Source: CAZIVO01 sp964542765
GTDB lineage: Bacteria > Planctomycetota > UBA1135 > UBA2386
Direction: 5' to 3'
Assembly: GCA_964542765.1 (NCBI GenBank)
Contig: CAZIVO010000137.1
Coordinates: 1 to 7,865 of the forward strand
DNA: 7,865 bases
The translations under genes and the position numbers were made by a program. The notes under the pieces were generated by a model. It saw only the letters and a program-made list of their open reading frames with translations. It ran no database searches and was not told the DNA's origin. This document shows, one piece after another, positions 5,329 through 7,865 of the stretch (position 1 is the first letter of the stretch; each line of letters starts with the position of its first letter).

Positions 5329-6066
5329 CTACATAGTCATGCCACCATCCACCACAAGGACCTGCCCGGTGATGTAGGATGCGCTGTTACTACACAAAAA
5401 AGCAACCGCTGTCGCAATATCCTCAGCCGCCCCAAAGCGGCCCAGGGGAATATTTTTCAGTGTTTCCTCCCGGATATCCTCCGCGAGGGTAGCAGTCATA
5501 TCCGTGGCGATGAACCCCGGAGCGACCACATTGACGGTAACCCCCCGACCCGCGATTTCACGGGCGAGAGACTTGCTGAATCCAATGAGTCCAGCCTTGC
5601 TGGCCGCATAATTGGCCTGACCGGCATTGCCTGTCAAGCCAACGATCGAACTGATATTGACGATTCGGCCCCCGCGGGCCTTCATCATCGGCCGAGCGAA
5701 AGCCCTAGACGTCAGAAAAGCGCCACGGAGGTTGATGGCGAGCACGGAATCAAAATCTTCGCTCGACATGCGCAAGAACACGCCATCACGAGTAATTCCA
5801 GCATTGTTGACCAGGATATCCAGCCCACCCTGGGCGAGCACGGAATCCGCCATCCCCTGAACCGCGGTCTCATCGGCCACATCCACGGCCATGGCCTCGG
5901 CCTCTCCACCAGCTTCGCGGATCTGGGCCAGCGTCGCTTCGCACCCGCCCTCGCGCGTGGACACACAAAACACCTTCGCACCTTGGGCCGCCAGATGAGT
6001 GGCGATACCGCGGCCAATGCCACGAGAAGCTCCGGTCACAAGCGCTGTTTTTTCAGTGAATGACAT
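5329..6066 (-). CDS. fabG: 3-oxoacyl-ACP reductase (FabG)
   Basis: NADPH-dependent short-chain dehydrogenase that reduces 3-oxoacyl-ACP to 3-hydroxyacyl-ACP in each elongation cycle, in the cytosol and usually as a tetramer. The 245 residues are family-typical. Cofactor loop TGASRGIG (11-18) and NNAG (87-90) are followed by the catalytic set Asn112, Ser140, Tyr153 and Lys157 (ISSIVG, NYAASK). VNVVAPGFIATDM (178-190) and a C-terminal GQVLVVDGGMTM are hallmark FabG sequence. The frame runs back to a TTG at 6099, directly against the fabH stop. ATG 6066 is preferred because it gives the standard N-terminus and has GGAG 11 bases upstream, a rather long spacing. Position between fabH and acpP, without fabD, supports a dedicated fatty-acid role over a generic reductase. 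Confidence 0.96.
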   Translation of the reverse strand: MSFTEKTALVTGASRGIGRGIATHLAAQGAKVFCVSTREGGCEATLAQIREAGGEAEAMAVDVADETAVQGMADSVLAQGGLDILVNNAGITRDGVFLRMSSEDFDSVLAINLRGAFLTSRAFARPMMKARGGRIVNISSIVGLTGNAGQANYAASKAGLIGFSKSLAREIAGRGVTVNVVAPGFIATDMTATLAEDIREETLKNIPLGRFGAAEDIATAVAFLCSNSASYITGQVLVVDGGMTM

Positions 6067-6099
6067 CAGTCGATTCGCTCCATCATCGTCAGTAGTCAA

Positions 6100-7089
6100 C
6101 TACCAACGAAACAGGCAATGCCCCCAGGTCAAACCAGCACCAAAAGCGACCACACAAACCAGCTGACCCTTCTTCAAGCGCCCTGCCGCAGCAGCTTCCG
6201 TCATGGCTATTGGTACTGATGCGGCCGAAGTGTTTCCATAAGATTCGATGTTGCTGACGATGATGTCATGAGAGATTCCGATCCGGTCGGCAGCCGCTTC
6301 GATGATTCTCTGATTGACCTGATGCGGGATGACCAGACCCAAATTCTCCATGCCATATGGCTCCATTGCTGACTTGACCATGCTGGCAAAGGTCTTGACC
6401 GCGAAACGGAAGACCTTGTTTCCACCCATCTTCATGTAGTGCAGGCCCTCCTCGATGGTCTGCTTGGATGCGGGAAAACGAGTTCCGCCACCCGGCAAGG
6501 ACAGGGTGTCAAAATTATTGCCCTCCATGCTGATCGAGCCGCCGAGATATTCCGCGCGACCAGCACGCTCCAGAGGAGTGAACAAGGCAGCTCCAGCGCC
6601 ATCGCCGAACAGCACGCAGGTGTTCCGATCCTGGTAATCAACAATGCCACTAAGCTTCTCCGCGCCGATCACCAGAACGTTCTGATAGGTGCCAGCGGCA
6701 ATGAACTGCGTGGCCACCTGCGCACCGAAAACAAAGCCGCTGCAGGCCGCCGCAAGATCGAAGCCTCCCGCCTGGGGAGCCCCCAGAGCATGACCGATCT
6801 CGCAGGCCGTTGCAGGGAATCCGTAGTCACCACTGACGGTGCAGCAGATGATCAAATCCACCTCGGTGACTGCGACGCCAGCATCTTCAAGCGCACGCTG
6901 CGCAGCCGCCGTTCCCATGTGACTGGTCTGCTCATCCGCAGCCGCGATACGGCGTTCACGAATCCCTGTCCGCTGGACGATCCACTCATCGGAGGTCTCC
7001 ACCATCGCCTCCAGTTCCTGGTTGGTCAGTCGCCGCTCGGGAACATACATCCCGATACCTGCAATTCCGACGGGGACAGGGCCAGCCAT
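6100..7089 (-). CDS. fabH: 3-oxoacyl-ACP synthase III (FabH)
   Basis: Cytosolic KAS III that starts fatty acid synthesis by condensing an acyl-CoA primer, usually acetyl-CoA or a branched short chain, with malonyl-ACP. The 329 residues are normal. The active-site triad is complete: Cys116 in DLAAACSGF, His256 in VIPHQVNQR and Asn286 in YGNTSAAS. The TSDEWIVQRTGIRERR segment (32-47) and the C-terminal AFGAGLTWG are diagnostic. The primer preference (straight versus branched) cannot be read reliably from sequence here. ATG 7089 begins two bases after the plsX stop and has AGGA six bases upstream inside the plsX end, so the two genes are probably translationally coupled. Confidence 0.97.
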   Translation of the reverse strand: MAGPVPVGIAGIGMYVPERRLTNQELEAMVETSDEWIVQRTGIRERRIAAADEQTSHMGTAAAQRALEDAGVAVTEVDLIICCTVSGDYGFPATACEIGHALGAPQAGGFDLAAACSGFVFGAQVATQFIAAGTYQNVLVIGAEKLSGIVDYQDRNTCVLFGDGAGAALFTPLERAGRAEYLGGSISMEGNNFDTLSLPGGGTRFPASKQTIEEGLHYMKMGGNKVFRFAVKTFASMVKSAMEPYGMENLGLVIPHQVNQRIIEAAADRIGISHDIIVSNIESYGNTSAASVPIAMTEAAAAGRLKKGQLVCVVAFGAGLTWGHCLFRW

Positions 7090-7091
7090 GA

Positions 7092-7865
7092 CTATTCCTG
7101 CCCCTTGATGAGTTTCACGATATGGTCGTTCACCTTCGCCCCTGCAGCCTTCATGGCAAAATTGATCGCATTGGCAATGGCATGTCCGCTGGACCTGCCG
7201 TGGCAGATGGTCACGATTCCTTCGACGCCCAGCAGCAGCGCACCACCATACTTGGAATAGTCCACCGTCCGGCTCAAGGCGTGCATCAATTCTTGGGCCT
7301 GCTCGCCCGGCAAGCTCGACTCGGCAAGTAATTTGCCGAGGGATTGCATCATGTATTCAGCGATACCTTCGCTGGATTTCAACATGACGTTGCCCGTGAA
7401 GCCATCGCAAACGATCACCTCGCAACGACCATGGAAGCAATCGACACCCTCGACATTGCCAACGAAGTTGATAGGAGCCTCTCGCATCAATTCGCCGGCC
7501 TTCTTGATCAATGGAGTTCCCTTGGCATCCTCCGAGCCGATGTTCATCAGGCCGACCCGAGGATTCTCCTTGCCGAAAGCCTCACAAAAATAAGCAGAGC
7601 CCATGCAAGCGTAGTGCACGAGATGCTCGGGTTTGGCTTGAGGATTTGCACCGACATCGATCAGGATGAATGGTCCCTTCTCACCCTTGATGGTCACGGC
7701 AATGCCCGGTCGGCGAACTCCTTCGAGCCGCCGGAGCACCACCTGCGCGGTCGCAACCACAACCCCGGTCGCGCCAGCGCTCACGAAGGTGTCTGCCTCC
7801 CCGCGCTTGAGCGCCTCCACCGCCACCTGAATACTGTTGCGTGGCTTGCGCCGCATCGCGTCGAC
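7092..7865 (-). CDS. plsX: Phosphate acyltransferase PlsX (partial, 5' end outside window)
   Basis: PlsX makes acyl-phosphate from acyl-ACP and phosphate; PlsY then uses it to acylate glycerol-3-phosphate, linking fatty acid to phospholipid synthesis. It is a peripheral, membrane-associated cytosolic enzyme. The last 257 codons are visible and the frame is open to the window edge. The Met codon at 7856 is internal, since the codons before it (V-D-A) continue the DAMRRK segment typical of the middle of PlsX, and roughly 80-100 N-terminal residues are missing. Family blocks seen: SAGATG, LIDVGAN, GLMNIGSEDAKG, FVGNVEG and VCDGFTGNVMLKSSEG. SAGATG replaces the usual SAGNTG, losing a normally conserved Asn. 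It is first of the visible fatty-acid genes. Confidence 0.95.
   Translation of the reverse strand, partial: VDAMRRKPRNSIQVAVEALKRGEADTFVSAGATGVVVATAQVVLRRLEGVRRPGIAVTIKGEKGPFILIDVGANPQAKPEHLVHYACMGSAYFCEAFGKENPRVGLMNIGSEDAKGTPLIKKAGELMREAPINFVGNVEGVDCFHGRCEVIVCDGFTGNVMLKSSEGIAEYMMQSLGKLLAESSLPGEQAQELMHALSRTVDYSKYGGALLLGVEGIVTICHGRSSGHAIANAINFAMKAAGAKVNDHIVKLIKGQE

Noticed and set aside
6439..7260. Plus-strand open frame (273 codons) opposite fabH and the end of plsX
   Set aside because: Antisense shadow spanning a gene boundary, with no recognisable domain and no need for a second gene here.
7854..7856. ATG at 7856 as the start of plsX
   Set aside because: The frame stays open to the window edge and the preceding codons continue the family sequence; PlsX needs roughly 80-100 more N-terminal residues.
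1..7865. A mobile element, CRISPR array, defence island or other new accessory system
   Set aside because: I found no transposase, integrase, toxin, regularly spaced repeats or shift in codon use. Apart from one unknown gene, everything belongs to core lipid, cell-wall and translation functions.

Overview
The window is an almost fully coding stretch of a bacterial chromosome. It has nine protein genes in a row on the minus strand, a tRNA-Leu gene on the same strand, and the last codons of one plus-strand gene at the left edge. By eye the GC content is moderately high, codon third positions are GC-rich, and several genes have Shine-Dalgarno sequences. The gene set (type II fatty acid synthesis, D-Ala-D-Ala ligase, diaminopimelate-pathway DapB) points to a free-living, peptidoglycan-making bacterium, most likely a diderm. 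Nothing here fixes the phylum.

Read in the direction of transcription, from right to left, the first block is fatty acid synthesis: plsX (5' end outside the window), fabH, fabG, acpP, fabF. This is the classic plsX-fabH-fabD-fabG-acpP-fabF cluster without fabD, whose place between fabH and fabG is taken by a 33-base gap. PlsX links fatty acid to phospholipid synthesis, FabH starts chains, FabG reduces the beta-keto intermediates, ACP carries the chains and FabF elongates them. A strong hairpin followed by a U tract lies between acpP and fabF and may let ACP be made in excess of FabF.

After fabF comes an unrecognised 141-residue helical, coiled-coil protein, then a ROK-family sugar kinase with a variant zinc motif. 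These are followed by ddl and dapB, which overlap by one base and are probably translationally coupled. Both feed peptidoglycan synthesis, and DapB also feeds lysine synthesis. All nine genes run the same way with gaps of at most 66 bases, so a long envelope-biogenesis transcription unit is plausible but not shown.

The left 465 bases hold a class II tRNA-Leu(CAA) with its own likely promoter, a 190-base spacer between convergent units containing a short direct repeat, and the end of the plus-strand gene.

I see no mobile elements, CRISPR array, defence genes or other accessory cargo. This is mainly a housekeeping region. The points most worth checking are the unknown coiled-coil gene, the missing fabD, the acpP-fabF hairpin and the ROK kinase.
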